Positions 8,246 through 17,115 of a stretch of 45,258 nt of DNA are shown piece after piece. The notes below the pieces were generated by a model that saw nothing but the letters and a program-made list of their open reading frames with translations, was not told the DNA's origin and searched no databases. The DNA is taken from positions 1-45,258 of the forward strand of contig CAKRFN010000019.1 of assembly GCA_934320655.1 (NCBI GenBank), given 5' to 3'. The stretch's first letter is position 1. Each line of letters starts with the position of its first letter. A program made the translations under genes and the position numbers. The DNA is from an uncultured Eubacterium sp. Lineage in GTDB: Bacteria; Bacillota; Clostridia; Lachnospirales; Lachnospiraceae.

Positions 8246-10485
8246 CAGCGTTTCACTCCTTTTGTATCGCGATTGCAGATATGCAGGCGGTTCAGTGCGA
8301 CAGACTGATCCTTGCCGCCATACTGTATGTCTGTGTCATCCGCGCCCAGATAATAGATCGCGGTCAATGCATCCTTATCCGACAGGCGCATGCCCCTGAC
8401 ACCGAGTGCCATCTTCTTTTTCTCCGGCACGCTCTCGATCAGTATGCGTAAGAATACACTCTTTTCCGATTCCATGACAAGTGTCGAACCGGACTCCACT
8501 GCGTGGATAAATAACAGCTCATCCCCGTCTGCCAGCTTGGTCGCCGCCGTTGTGCGTTTGCCGACATCGAACTCTGCGCCGTCCACCAGCTTTAACATCG
8601 AGGTCTTTGTTCCAAAAATGAACTTGTGGTTTAATATATTACCCATTGCGTCCATGTAGACGATCGACTCGGCAGCGCTGTCATAATTGCTCATATTGTC
8701 GATCGGCTTGCCCTTGTCGCGGAATTTGCCGCACGGCAGATCCAGCACCTTGAGCAGATGCATATTTCCGGTGTTTGTGAAAATACACAGCTTATCCGTG
8801 TTTTTACATGTGATAATGTGCCGGTTCTCGCTGTCGGCAGCCTCCCTGTTGCGCTCATAGGTCGCCGCGTCGACTGCCTTTGCATATCCAAAACGGTCTA
8901 CGAGGACAACCACATCCATCTCCTCGATCTTCGGAGCCTCGATCACAACCTCCGCCACATTATCGATCTGTGTGCGGCGCGCGCGGTCGTATTCCTTTTT
9001 ATAGCCATCAAGCTCGCGGATAATCACCTTCGCCATCGCGGAGCGGCTGCTTAAGATCTTCTCATACTCGGCGATGTTTTTCATTGTCTGCTCATGCTCT
9101 TTCAGCAGCGCCTCGATCTCGAGCCCGATCAGCTTGTACAGACGCATCTCTAAAATCGCCGTTGCCTGCCGTTCGGTAAAGCACAACTGCGCAGCGTCTT
9201 TTTCTGATTCTTTATGTTTAAACTTAATATTTGACGTATTTCCTGTCATCAGGCATGCCTTGGCATCCTTGATATTTTTACTGCCACGCAGGATCTCGAT
9301 GATCAGATCGATCACATCACATGCCTTGATCAGACCCTCCTGCACTTCCTGCTTTTCTAACTCCTTGGACAGCAGTGTCTTGTATTTCCGCGTCGCCAGC
9401 TCATACTGGAAATCGACATGATGACGGATCATCGGCACGAGTCCCATCGTCTCGGGCTTGCCGTCTGCCACTGCGAGCATGTTCACGCCAAAGGTATCCT
9501 CAAGCTTGGTCTTTTTATATAACAGGTTGCAGATATTCTGCGCATTCGCCCCCTTGCGCAGCTCGATCACAATGCGGATACCCTCTTTCGAGGACTGGTT
9601 GGAGATGTCTACGATGTCATTCGTGACCTTTTTCTCCACGAGTGCATAAACATCGTTTAAGAATTTGCCGATTCCGGCACCGATCATCGTATACGGAATC
9701 TCTGTGACGACGATACACTCCTTGCCGCCTTTCATCTTCTCAATCTCTACCTTGCCGCGGATCTTGATCTTGCCAATACCGGTCGAATAAATACCGATGA
9801 GCTCGTCCTGATTCGTGACAATGCCTCCGGTCGGAAAATCCGGTCCCTTGATGTATTGCATCATCTGCTCGGTATTGATATCCGGATCTTTCATGTATGC
9901 CTTGACACCCTCGATCACTTCACCGAAATTATGCGGAGGAATCGATGTAGCCATACCGACCGCGATACCTTCTGCGCCGTTGATGAGAATATTCGGCACC
10001 TTGACCGGAAGTACCTCCGGCTCCTTCTCCGTCTCATCAAAGTTCGGTACAAAGTCCACGACATCTTTATCGAGGTCTGCCAGATATGCTTCCTGTGTGA
10101 TCTTATGCAGTCGCGCCTCCGTATAACGCATCGCAGCTGCGCCGTCGCCCTCGATCGATCCGAAATTGCCATGTCCGTCGATGAGCGGCAGACCTTTCTT
10201 GAAATCCTGCGACATCACAACGAGCGCATCGTAGATCGAACTGTCTCCGTGCGGGTGATATTTACCCATCGTATCACCGACGATACGCGCACTCTTTCGG
10301 TAAGGTCTGTCATAGCGGATACCCAGCTCATACATATCATAGAGGGTACGCCGCTGTACCGGCTTTAATCCGTCCCGCACATCCGGCAGGGCGCGCGCGA
10401 CGATGACACTCATCGCATAATCGATATAGGATTTTTGCATGACCTCGGAATACTCGGTCCGTATCAGTCTCTCTTCTACATCCAT
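8245..10485 (-). CDS. parC: DNA topoisomerase IV subunit A (ParC-type)
   Basis: This 746-residue type IIA topoisomerase subunit cleaves and rejoins DNA. The catalytic tyrosine is Tyr121 in AAMRYTEARL. The quinolone-determining region reads HPHGDSSIYD, with Ser82 and Asp86 at the positions equivalent to GyrA Ser83/Asp87, so no classic resistance substitution is visible. The C-terminal part is a beta-propeller-like region. I see no GyrA-box (QRRGGKG-type), which favours ParC over GyrA, although Firmicute pairs of this type are often annotated loosely. It lies 32 nt after parE and together they form the A2B2 enzyme that decatenates chromosomes. Confidence 0.88.
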   Translation of the reverse strand: MDVEERLIRTEYSEVMQKSYIDYAMSVIVARALPDVRDGLKPVQRRTLYDMYELGIRYDRPYRKSARIVGDTMGKYHPHGDSSIYDALVVMSQDFKKGLPLIDGHGNFGSIEGDGAAAMRYTEARLHKITQEAYLADLDKDVVDFVPNFDETEKEPEVLPVKVPNILINGAEGIAVGMATSIPPHNFGEVIEGVKAYMKDPDINTEQMMQYIKGPDFPTGGIVTNQDELIGIYSTGIGKIKIRGKVEIEKMKGGKECIVVTEIPYTMIGAGIGKFLNDVYALVEKKVTNDIVDISNQSSKEGIRIVIELRKGANAQNICNLLYKKTKLEDTFGVNMLAVADGKPETMGLVPMIRHHVDFQYELATRKYKTLLSKELEKQEVQEGLIKACDVIDLIIEILRGSKNIKDAKACLMTGNTSNIKFKHKESEKDAAQLCFTERQATAILEMRLYKLIGLEIEALLKEHEQTMKNIAEYEKILSSRSAMAKVIIRELDGYKKEYDRARRTQIDNVAEVVIEAPKIEEMDVVVLVDRFGYAKAVDAATYERNREAADSENRHIITCKNTDKLCIFTNTGNMHLLKVLDLPCGKFRDKGKPIDNMSNYDSAAESIVYMDAMGNILNHKFIFGTKTSMLKLVDGAEFDVGKRTTAATKLADGDELLFIHAVESGSTLVMESEKSVFLRILIESVPEKKKMALGVRGMRLSDKDALTAIYYLGADDTDIQYGGKDQSVALNRLHICNRDTKGVKR

Positions 10486-10517
10486 TTATTTCATCTCCAT
10501 TTAATAACTGTCCTATT

Positions 10518-12437
10518 TTATACGTCCAGCTCCGCATCATGCGCATGCTCATAGATAAACGCCTTGCGCGGCGGCACATCGGTTCCCATGAGCATTGCGG
10601 TCACATCACTCGCCATACGCCCATCCTCGATCTCTACTTTTTTGAGCATCCGTGTCTCGGGATTGAGCGTCGTCTCCCACAGCTGGGAGGCATCCATCTC
10701 ACCCAGACCTTTGTAGCGCTGCAATGTAAAACTGCCCTTGTGCGTCTTGCGGTACCGCTCCAATGCCGCATCGTCATAGAGGTATTCTTCCTCTCCCTTT
10801 TTCGGCATTGCCTTGTATAACGGCGGCATCGCAATGTACACATGCCCCTCAAAGATCAGTTCCGGCATAAACCGGTAAAACAGTGTCAGCAGCAGCGTGG
10901 AAATATGCGCACCGTCCACATCGGCATCCGCCATGATGATGATCTTGTCATAACGCAGCTTGGCAATATCAAAATCATTGCCGTAGCCTTCGGAAAATCC
11001 GCAGCCAAACGCATTGATCATCGTCTTGATCTCGGCGTTTGCCAGCACCTTGTCGATCGATGCTTTCTCTACGTTCAGGATCTTTCCGCGGATCGGCATG
11101 ATCGCCTGAAACATACGGTTTCTCGCCATCTTTGCAGAACCGCCCGCAGAATCTCCCTCAACGATAAAAATCTCGCACTGGGAGGCATCCCGCGACTCGC
11201 AGTTCGCCAGCTTGCCATTCGAATCAAACGAAAACTTCTGCTTGGTCAGCAGGTTCGTCTTTGCCCGCTCCTCGCTTTTGCGGATCTTTGCCGCCTTGAG
11301 CGCGCAGTCAATGACCGCCTTAAGCGTCTCTAAGTTTTTATCAAAATACAACTGGATTTCCTCTCCGGTCACTTTGGAAGTCACCTTCGCGGCATCCTGA
11401 TTGTCGAGCTTTGTCTTTGTCTGTCCCTCAAACCGCGGATCGGGATGCTTGATCGAAATAACGGCTGTCATACCGTTTCTGACATCCGTTCCGGTAAAGT
11501 TCGCATCCTTTTCTTTCAAGATGCCAAGCTCTCTCGCATACTGGTTGATCACCGTCGTAAACACGGTCTTGAAACCGGTAATATGTGCACCGCCCTCCGC
11601 GTTGTAGATATTGTTACAAAAGCCTAAAATATTTTCATGGAACTCATTCGTATACTGAAAGGCTGCCTCGACCTCGATCCCCTCGCTCTCGCCCTTAAAG
11701 TAAATGACATCATGGATCGTCTCGAGATTTTTATTCAGATCACGCACAAAGCCGATGATCCCCTCCGGCTCATGATATTCAATATGCTCGGATCGTCCAT
11801 CGCGTTTATCCTCGTATATAATTGTTAAATTTGGATTTAAATATGCCGTTTCATGCATACGGCTCTTGACATCTTCACCCTTGAATCTCGTTTTTTCAAA
11901 GATCTCGGGATCGGGAAGAAAGTTGATCTTTGTTCCGGTCTTTCTCGTCTTTCCGATCACTGGAAGCAGTCCGTTCTCCAGCTTCAGTACCGGATTGCCC
12001 CGCTCATAGCGGTCGTGATGGATAAACCCCTCTCTGCTGATCTCCACATCCATATAAGTGGATAACGCATTGACGACCGAAGATCCTACACCGTGCAGAC
12101 CACCGCTCGTCTTATATGCTTCATTATCAAATTTACCTCCGGCGTGCAAGGTCGTAAAGACCAGACGCGCAGCGGAAACACCTTTCTCGTGCATTCCGAC
12201 CGGAATACCACGGCCGTTATCCTCCACGGTACACGATCCGTCCGCCTCGAGTGTGACACGGATCAGATCACAATACCCTGCCAGATGCTCGTCCACCGAA
12301 TTGTCAACGATCTCATAGATCAAATGATTCAGACCCTTGCGCGATACACTTCCGATATACATACCGGGTCGTTTACGGACCGCCTCCAGTCCCTCTAATA
12401 CCGATATACTGCTGGCATCATAACTGCTGTTTGCCAT
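10518..12437 (-). CDS. parE: DNA topoisomerase IV subunit B (ParE-type)
   Basis: The 639-residue ATPase subunit of the type IIA topoisomerase has a GHKL ATPase domain with EIVDNSVDE near residue 42, DNGRGIP near 78 and GGLHGVGSS near 112. A transducer domain follows, then the TOPRIM domain with EGDSAGGSA near 425 and the acidic DADVDGAHI motif near 500. The C-terminus contains QRYKGLGEMD. The length fits ParE or short GyrB; pairing with a ParC-like A subunit decides the name. The start is preceded by a strong AGAGAGGGG region and a dedicated promoter lies about 45 nt upstream. It is the first gene of parE-parC-HAD-CPBP. Confidence 0.9.
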   Translation of the reverse strand: MANSSYDASSISVLEGLEAVRKRPGMYIGSVSRKGLNHLIYEIVDNSVDEHLAGYCDLIRVTLEADGSCTVEDNGRGIPVGMHEKGVSAARLVFTTLHAGGKFDNEAYKTSGGLHGVGSSVVNALSTYMDVEISREGFIHHDRYERGNPVLKLENGLLPVIGKTRKTGTKINFLPDPEIFEKTRFKGEDVKSRMHETAYLNPNLTIIYEDKRDGRSEHIEYHEPEGIIGFVRDLNKNLETIHDVIYFKGESEGIEVEAAFQYTNEFHENILGFCNNIYNAEGGAHITGFKTVFTTVINQYARELGILKEKDANFTGTDVRNGMTAVISIKHPDPRFEGQTKTKLDNQDAAKVTSKVTGEEIQLYFDKNLETLKAVIDCALKAAKIRKSEERAKTNLLTKQKFSFDSNGKLANCESRDASQCEIFIVEGDSAGGSAKMARNRMFQAIMPIRGKILNVEKASIDKVLANAEIKTMINAFGCGFSEGYGNDFDIAKLRYDKIIIMADADVDGAHISTLLLTLFYRFMPELIFEGHVYIAMPPLYKAMPKKGEEEYLYDDAALERYRKTHKGSFTLQRYKGLGEMDASQLWETTLNPETRMLKKVEIEDGRMASDVTAMLMGTDVPPRKAFIYEHAHDAELDV

Positions 12438-12476
12438 AATTATCTGCCCCTCTCTCCAGATGTCATGCTATTGCAG

Positions 12477-12506
12477 ATTATAGCACAACCATTTGTTCTC
12501 CGTAAA
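12477..12506 (-). promoter_or_regulatory. Promoter of the parE operon
   Basis: The perfect -10 TATAAT (12477-12482) carries an upstream TG (extended -10). The -35 TTTACG (12501-12506) is at 18 nt spacing. It sits directly upstream of parE in the only sizeable gap after the methyltransferase gene. Confidence 0.7.
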
Positions 12507-12557
12507 GGAGTTTTTATAATTTTCCGAACATTTGTTTGTTTTTCTCTCATTTTTGCT

Positions 12558-14054
12558 CTAAGAACGCTTTTCGATGATATAAAAGACACCGTCCTCCTTC
12601 GGCCGGATCCTGATCTCGTGAATCAGCGCAAGCTCCCTATTCAGCCGCAGGTTCTTTTTTACAAAGCCTTCCTCTCCGGCATATAAAAACAGATGTCCGT
12701 GCGCTGCGAGAAGCTGTGAAAACCGCCGGAAGCAGCCGCTGTAGAGTGCGTCCAGTTCTTCCTTCATCTTTTTCCCGCGCTTTGGCATGTCCGCAAAAAT
12801 CTCCGTCATCTGATGTTTCGAGGTAAACTGTGTGAAATCTTTCGTAATGAAATTGCAGGTCACACCTGCGGCGGCTGCGTTCTGCTTTGCCCCCGCGATC
12901 GCCTGTCCGTAGAGATCTACCGCATAATTGTCATATGCCTTCATGCGCAGATTGCGCTCGATCACAAATGTTCCGACTCCGCACAGCGCATCGAGCACAA
13001 CTGCCTGTTCGCTCAGATACGGGCGTGACAGCTCAATCAGCGCCGCTGCCAGCGACGGATGCATCGACGCAGAGATCGTCTGTTTTCTCCACGCAAACCG
13101 GTCGTCCCCGATCGTATATAATTTCAGGCACGGATAAAAGCTGCCGTCCTTTGTGCGTGTCAGACGCACCTCCACCTCATAATCTGTCGTGGAATTTAAT
13201 AATTTTCCGCCACCGCCCTGTTCCAGCGCCTGCGCCAGCTCCTTTGCGAATGCCGCTTTTTGTACAGTATCCTCCATGCCGCGCACTTCTATACGAAAAT
13301 AAAACGGCGCGTCCTCTGTGTGGGTATGTTCCAACAGCGTGACCAGTCCGCCGTCCAGCAATGCCTGCGAGAGTTCGTCCGCCGTGCCGCGGATCGTTCC
13401 TTTCACGCGCAGTGTAAAAAGCAGCTCCCGATAAGTATGCAGCCTGCAAAGCTGTGACAGCTCAGTCGTCCGCACACGCACCCCAAACGGATGCAGGGCG
13501 GTCCGCACCTCTTCCCTGCTGCGCGACTCAAGCTGCTTTTGCAAGGGCTCACGCAGCGCATATTCGGTCGTAAATATGACATCATTTGTCCTGCGCCAGC
13601 CGCTAAATGTATGCTTTTCTATGACATCGTTTTCGGCTAATAGCTGCTGGAGCAGGCTGCGCTCCTGTGCCACATGCTTTTGCTCCTCCGCAGCGGGCTC
13701 ATACGCCAGAAGCTCCGCATACCGCTCACGCAATGCATCCAGATACGGTGTCACATCCAGCTCTTTTAATGCCTGCAGATAGGCACTTTTTACAAAACGT
13801 GTCTGCTCCGCCTCATACGCATGATAGAGCGCCTGTGCACTCTCATCGAGTCCGAGCTCGCCGAGCAGCAGCGCCGCATTTTTGCGCACCTTCGCATCCT
13901 CATGCATGAGGAGCTGTTCAAATATTTCAGGTACTCCATCCTCTGCGCGCAGCGCCCATGCCGCCTTCGGATCTTCCTTGCAGCGCAGCTTTAATTCGAT
14001 CAGACCGGCGCGGACATCCTCCCCGCGGCGGATCGCTTCCAAACATTTATCCAT
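12558..14054 (-). CDS. HEAT-repeat/THUMP-type putative RNA methyltransferase
   Basis: A 498-residue protein with three parts. An N-terminal alpha-helical region of HEAT-like repeats (about 1-120) includes the phrase EDAKVRKNAALLLGELG. A middle region resembles THUMP/ferredoxin-like RNA-binding modules (about 150-320). The C-terminus is a Rossmann methyltransferase with the SAM motif DALCGVGT near 354. Its relatives modify guanosine in rRNA or tRNA (RlmKL, Trm14, TrmN families). The usual catalytic (N/D)PP(Y/F) loop appears to be replaced by DMPKRG near 421, which is unusual. The start was chosen at 14054 because its ATG overlaps the amidase stop by 8 nt (ATGGATAA); an in-frame upstream Met at 14099 would run deep into that gene. 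The substrate is unknown. Confidence 0.75.
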   Translation of the reverse strand: MDKCLEAIRRGEDVRAGLIELKLRCKEDPKAAWALRAEDGVPEIFEQLLMHEDAKVRKNAALLLGELGLDESAQALYHAYEAEQTRFVKSAYLQALKELDVTPYLDALRERYAELLAYEPAAEEQKHVAQERSLLQQLLAENDVIEKHTFSGWRRTNDVIFTTEYALREPLQKQLESRSREEVRTALHPFGVRVRTTELSQLCRLHTYRELLFTLRVKGTIRGTADELSQALLDGGLVTLLEHTHTEDAPFYFRIEVRGMEDTVQKAAFAKELAQALEQGGGGKLLNSTTDYEVEVRLTRTKDGSFYPCLKLYTIGDDRFAWRKQTISASMHPSLAAALIELSRPYLSEQAVVLDALCGVGTFVIERNLRMKAYDNYAVDLYGQAIAGAKQNAAAAGVTCNFITKDFTQFTSKHQMTEIFADMPKRGKKMKEELDALYSGCFRRFSQLLAAHGHLFLYAGEEGFVKKNLRLNRELALIHEIRIRPKEDGVFYIIEKRS

Positions 14055-14799
14055 TTGCCTTTTTCTCCATATATGCTTTGACATCACCGCAGAAGTCATC
14101 CCACGCCTGCGGCTGCTCTACAAAATATTTCGGACAGTTTTTTCCGGTAATATCATAGTGACGCAGCAGATCTGTCTCATCGAGGCTATAGCGGAAACAC
14201 AGCCATGAGACCAGTTCGACGAGCGAAGCATACGTCTGATCCGTAAACTTTCCGCTCTCGTCCGGAATACAGCACTCGATCGAGATCGTGTCACCGTTTC
14301 GCTCATTGGAGGCATATGCCCACTCACTGCATGGAATACACTGTACAATCTCACCCTCCAGCCCGATGATAAAATGGCTGCTCGCCTTTGTCGTGTGCGA
14401 GGTTTTCAGATTCTCAAAATAATTCCGGTTATCAAGTGCAGATGTGCCGGGATTCGCGGTATAGTGAATGACAATGCCATTGACCGCCTCGAGCGTGATG
14501 CCCGGTCTCGAATACTCATTAACCGTGAGTAACTGCACATCGAGCGGCGGACGCTCCATCTCTGTCACCTCGCGTGCACCCGCGGGCAGATCTTCCGTCT
14601 CTGTCACCACGACCGGTACTTCACGCAACAGCGCGCGCTTTTTGACCTCCCGTCTGTGGATTGCCCACACGCCCAGCAGACAGACGACCGACAGCACCGC
14701 CAAATAGATCCAGATTCTGCGCCGCCTGCGGCTGTAGCGCGGATCGTTTTTTCTTCTGTTGTTTTTATATCTTTTTCGTTTGATTGCCTGTTCGTCCAA
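14047..14799 (-). CDS. N-acetylmuramoyl-L-alanine amidase, membrane-anchored
   Basis: A 250-residue protein with a very basic N-terminus, one membrane segment at about 29-46 and an external amidase_2/PGRP domain. Zinc-ligand histidines are in GIVIHYTANPG near 112 and in LRHYDITGKNCP near 217. The HYDITGKNCP phrase is diagnostic of the family. It should cut the bond between MurNAc and L-Ala of peptidoglycan outside the membrane, in wall turnover or spore/daughter separation. It lies 4 nt after hemL and overlaps the methyltransferase start, so it rides on the tetrapyrrole message although its function is unrelated. Confidence 0.87.
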   Translation of the reverse strand: MDEQAIKRKRYKNNRRKNDPRYSRRRRRIWIYLAVLSVVCLLGVWAIHRREVKKRALLREVPVVVTETEDLPAGAREVTEMERPPLDVQLLTVNEYSRPGITLEAVNGIVIHYTANPGTSALDNRNYFENLKTSHTTKASSHFIIGLEGEIVQCIPCSEWAYASNERNGDTISIECCIPDESGKFTDQTYASLVELVSWLCFRYSLDETDLLRHYDITGKNCPKYFVEQPQAWDDFCGDVKAYMEKKANG

Positions 14800-14803
14800 A
14801 CGC

Positions 14804-16090
14804 TTATTCTTCCTCTGTCATTAAATATTCCGTCGCCAGATCGACGGTTTCATCCAGTTGCTGCTGCGTATGCGCCATCGACACAAACATCGCCTCAAAC
14901 TGTGCCGGTGCAAGATAGATGCCGTGACCGATCATATAGTTGCAGTAATGCGCATAGCGCGCCGTATCGGATGTTTTGGCACTCTCGTAGTCGCGTACCT
15001 GCTCCCCTGTAAAATACAAGCATCCGAGTGAGCCGACATGGTTGACCTGATACGGCTTACCCGCCGCCTCCACAGCCATCGCCAGCTTGCCGAAAAACAT
15101 ATCTGCCTTTTCATTCAGTTCCCTGTAGTATTCCGGATGATCCCGAAGAATCGTAAGCTGCGTATAACCCGCCGCCATCGCGACCGGATTGCCGCTGAGC
15201 GTGCCTGCCTGATACACAGGGCCGACCGGAGATACCATCTCCATGATCTCACGCCTGCCGCCGTAAGCTCCGACCGGCATTCCCGCGCCGATGATCTTGC
15301 CAAACGTCGTCAGATCCGGACGCACGCCGAAATACTCCTGCGCGCCGCCAAAGCTCAGACGGAATCCGGTAATCACCTCATCAAAAATGAGCAGCGCGCC
15401 ATATCTCGTACACAGATACCGCAGCCCTTCTAAAAATCCCGCCTCTGCCGGAACAACACCCATGTTTGCCGCTACCGGCTCCACGATCACGCAGGCGATC
15501 TGATCCGGAAACTGTGCAAATAACGTCTCCACGGACTCTAAATCATTATAGTTTGCGGTGAGCGTATCCTGCGTGCATCCGACCGGTACACCCGCAGAAT
15601 CCGGAACTCCCGATGTCATCGCCCCGCTGCCTGCCTTTACGAGCAGACCGTCGGAATGTCCGTGATAGCATCCGGTAAACTTAATAATTTTATCCCGTCC
15701 GGTAAAGCCGCGCGCGACGCGGATCGCGCTCATGACCGCCTCTGTGCCGGAATTGACCATACGGATCATATCGACCGAGGGGATACTGTCACAGATCAGT
15801 CTTGCCATGTCCACCTCGATCTTCGTCGCCGCGCCAAAGCTGAGTCCTCTCGCACAGGCATCTACGACCGCCTCCAGCACCTCCGGCTGGTTGTGTCCTA
15901 AGATCATCGGCCCCCACGAACCGATATAGTCAATGTATTGATTTCCATCTTCATCCCACAGATTGGCACCGGACGCACGTGCGATCATGCGCGGTGTCGA
16001 ACCGATGGAACCGAATGCCCGCACCGGTGAATTCACGCCTCCCGGTATGAGCCGTACTGCCTCCTCAAATAGCTGCTCTGATTTTGTCAT
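14804..16090 (-). CDS. hemL: Glutamate-1-semialdehyde 2,1-aminomutase
   Basis: A PLP enzyme of 428 residues that converts glutamate-1-semialdehyde to 5-aminolevulinate, the second step of the C5 tetrapyrrole pathway. The PLP-binding lysine is Lys265 in TFGKIIGAGMPVG. Other family marks are NSGTEAVMSA, CYHGHSD and IFDEVITGFR. The start at 16090 was chosen because its ATG overlaps the hemB stop (TAATG); nine extra in-frame codons upstream would lie inside hemB. It supplies aminolevulinate together with hemA in the same operon. Confidence 0.96.
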   Translation of the reverse strand: MTKSEQLFEEAVRLIPGGVNSPVRAFGSIGSTPRMIARASGANLWDEDGNQYIDYIGSWGPMILGHNQPEVLEAVVDACARGLSFGAATKIEVDMARLICDSIPSVDMIRMVNSGTEAVMSAIRVARGFTGRDKIIKFTGCYHGHSDGLLVKAGSGAMTSGVPDSAGVPVGCTQDTLTANYNDLESVETLFAQFPDQIACVIVEPVAANMGVVPAEAGFLEGLRYLCTRYGALLIFDEVITGFRLSFGGAQEYFGVRPDLTTFGKIIGAGMPVGAYGGRREIMEMVSPVGPVYQAGTLSGNPVAMAAGYTQLTILRDHPEYYRELNEKADMFFGKLAMAVEAAGKPYQVNHVGSLGCLYFTGEQVRDYESAKTSDTARYAHYCNYMIGHGIYLAPAQFEAMFVSMAHTQQQLDETVDLATEYLMTEEE

Positions 16091-17085
16091 TATCCGATCA
16101 GTCCTTTCTGCATACATGCTGCCAGTTCTTTTGCAAAATAAGTGATATAGATATCCGCTCCCGCGCGGTAAGCGCCGACTGCCAGCTCACACATGATGCG
16201 CTCCTCCTCGATCCATCCGGCAGCGGCTGCCGCCTTGACCATCGCATATTCGCCGCTCACGCTGTAGGCTGCCATCGGCACATCTGTCGCATCCTTGATC
16301 TCACGGATCAGATCCCCGTAGCAGGCTGCGGGCTTTACCATGACGATGTCTGCGCCCTCTGCCACATCGAGTTTTGCCTCCTTGACTGCCTCCCTGCGGT
16401 TATGGAAATCCATCTGATAGCTCTTGCGGTCGCCGAAGCTCGGCGCTGATTCCGCCGCATCACGGAACGGACCATAGAACGCTGACGCAAACTTTGCAGA
16501 ATATGCCATGATCGGCGTATTCGTAAATCCATTCTCATCCAGAGCCTCACGGATCGCCGCCACTCTGCCGTCCATCATGTCGGACGGTGCGATCATATCC
16601 GCACCTGCCTGCGCCTGTGCGACCGCGATCTTTTGCAGATATTCCAGTGTGGCATCGTTGTCTACCTCTGTGCCGTGCAGAATCCCGCAGTGCCCGTGTG
16701 ACGTATATTCACACATACAAAGGTCTGCGACCAGATACATGTTCGGATGTGTCTCTTTTGCGTGGCGCAGCGCCTTTTGCACGATACCGTTGTGGTCATA
16801 TGCGCCGCTTCCAACTTCATCCTTATGATCCGGAATACCGAAAAACATCACCGCGTGGACACCCACTGCCTCCAGCTCATCCAAACACTCATCCAGCCGG
16901 TCGATGCTGTAGCGGTACTGCCCCGGCATGGAAGGAATCTCCTCCTTGATGTTTTCGCCCTCCACGACAAATGTAGGATACATCAAAGATTCCGGGCTCA
17001 TGCGTGTCTCCCGTACCATATTGCGCAGTACCTGGCTGCTGCGCAGTCTGCGTGGACGCTGTATCATTTGTGTATTGTGTGACAT
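16090..17085 (-). CDS. hemB: Porphobilinogen synthase (delta-aminolevulinate dehydratase)
   Basis: A 331-residue cytosolic enzyme joining two aminolevulinates into porphobilinogen. The two Schiff-base lysines are visible: Lys198 in YSAKFASAFYG and Lys251 in VMVKPAACYGD. A cysteine-rich metal loop, LCMCEYTSHGHCG near 130, marks the zinc-dependent type rather than the magnesium/Asp-rich type. An AAAGGAAG site precedes the start. It lies 30 nt after cobA/hemD, and its stop overlaps the hemL start. Confidence 0.96.
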   Translation of the reverse strand: MSHNTQMIQRPRRLRSSQVLRNMVRETRMSPESLMYPTFVVEGENIKEEIPSMPGQYRYSIDRLDECLDELEAVGVHAVMFFGIPDHKDEVGSGAYDHNGIVQKALRHAKETHPNMYLVADLCMCEYTSHGHCGILHGTEVDNDATLEYLQKIAVAQAQAGADMIAPSDMMDGRVAAIREALDENGFTNTPIMAYSAKFASAFYGPFRDAAESAPSFGDRKSYQMDFHNRREAVKEAKLDVAEGADIVMVKPAACYGDLIREIKDATDVPMAAYSVSGEYAMVKAAAAAGWIEEERIMCELAVGAYRAGADIYITYFAKELAACMQKGLIG

Positions 17086-17115
17086 GTGTATGACTTCCTT
17101 TCTATCGTCTATATC

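Noticed and set aside
8245..12437. Calling the topoisomerase pair gyrA/gyrB.
   Set aside because: No GyrA-box was seen in the C-terminal domain and the pair is not next to recF/dnaN; ParC/ParE fits better, though only comparison with the other pair in the genome would settle it.
13960..14208. Plus-strand ORFs opposite parC, parE, hem and cob genes.
   Set aside because: Long opposite-strand frames are expected in GC-rich coding DNA. None has a ribosome site, family motif or independent context.
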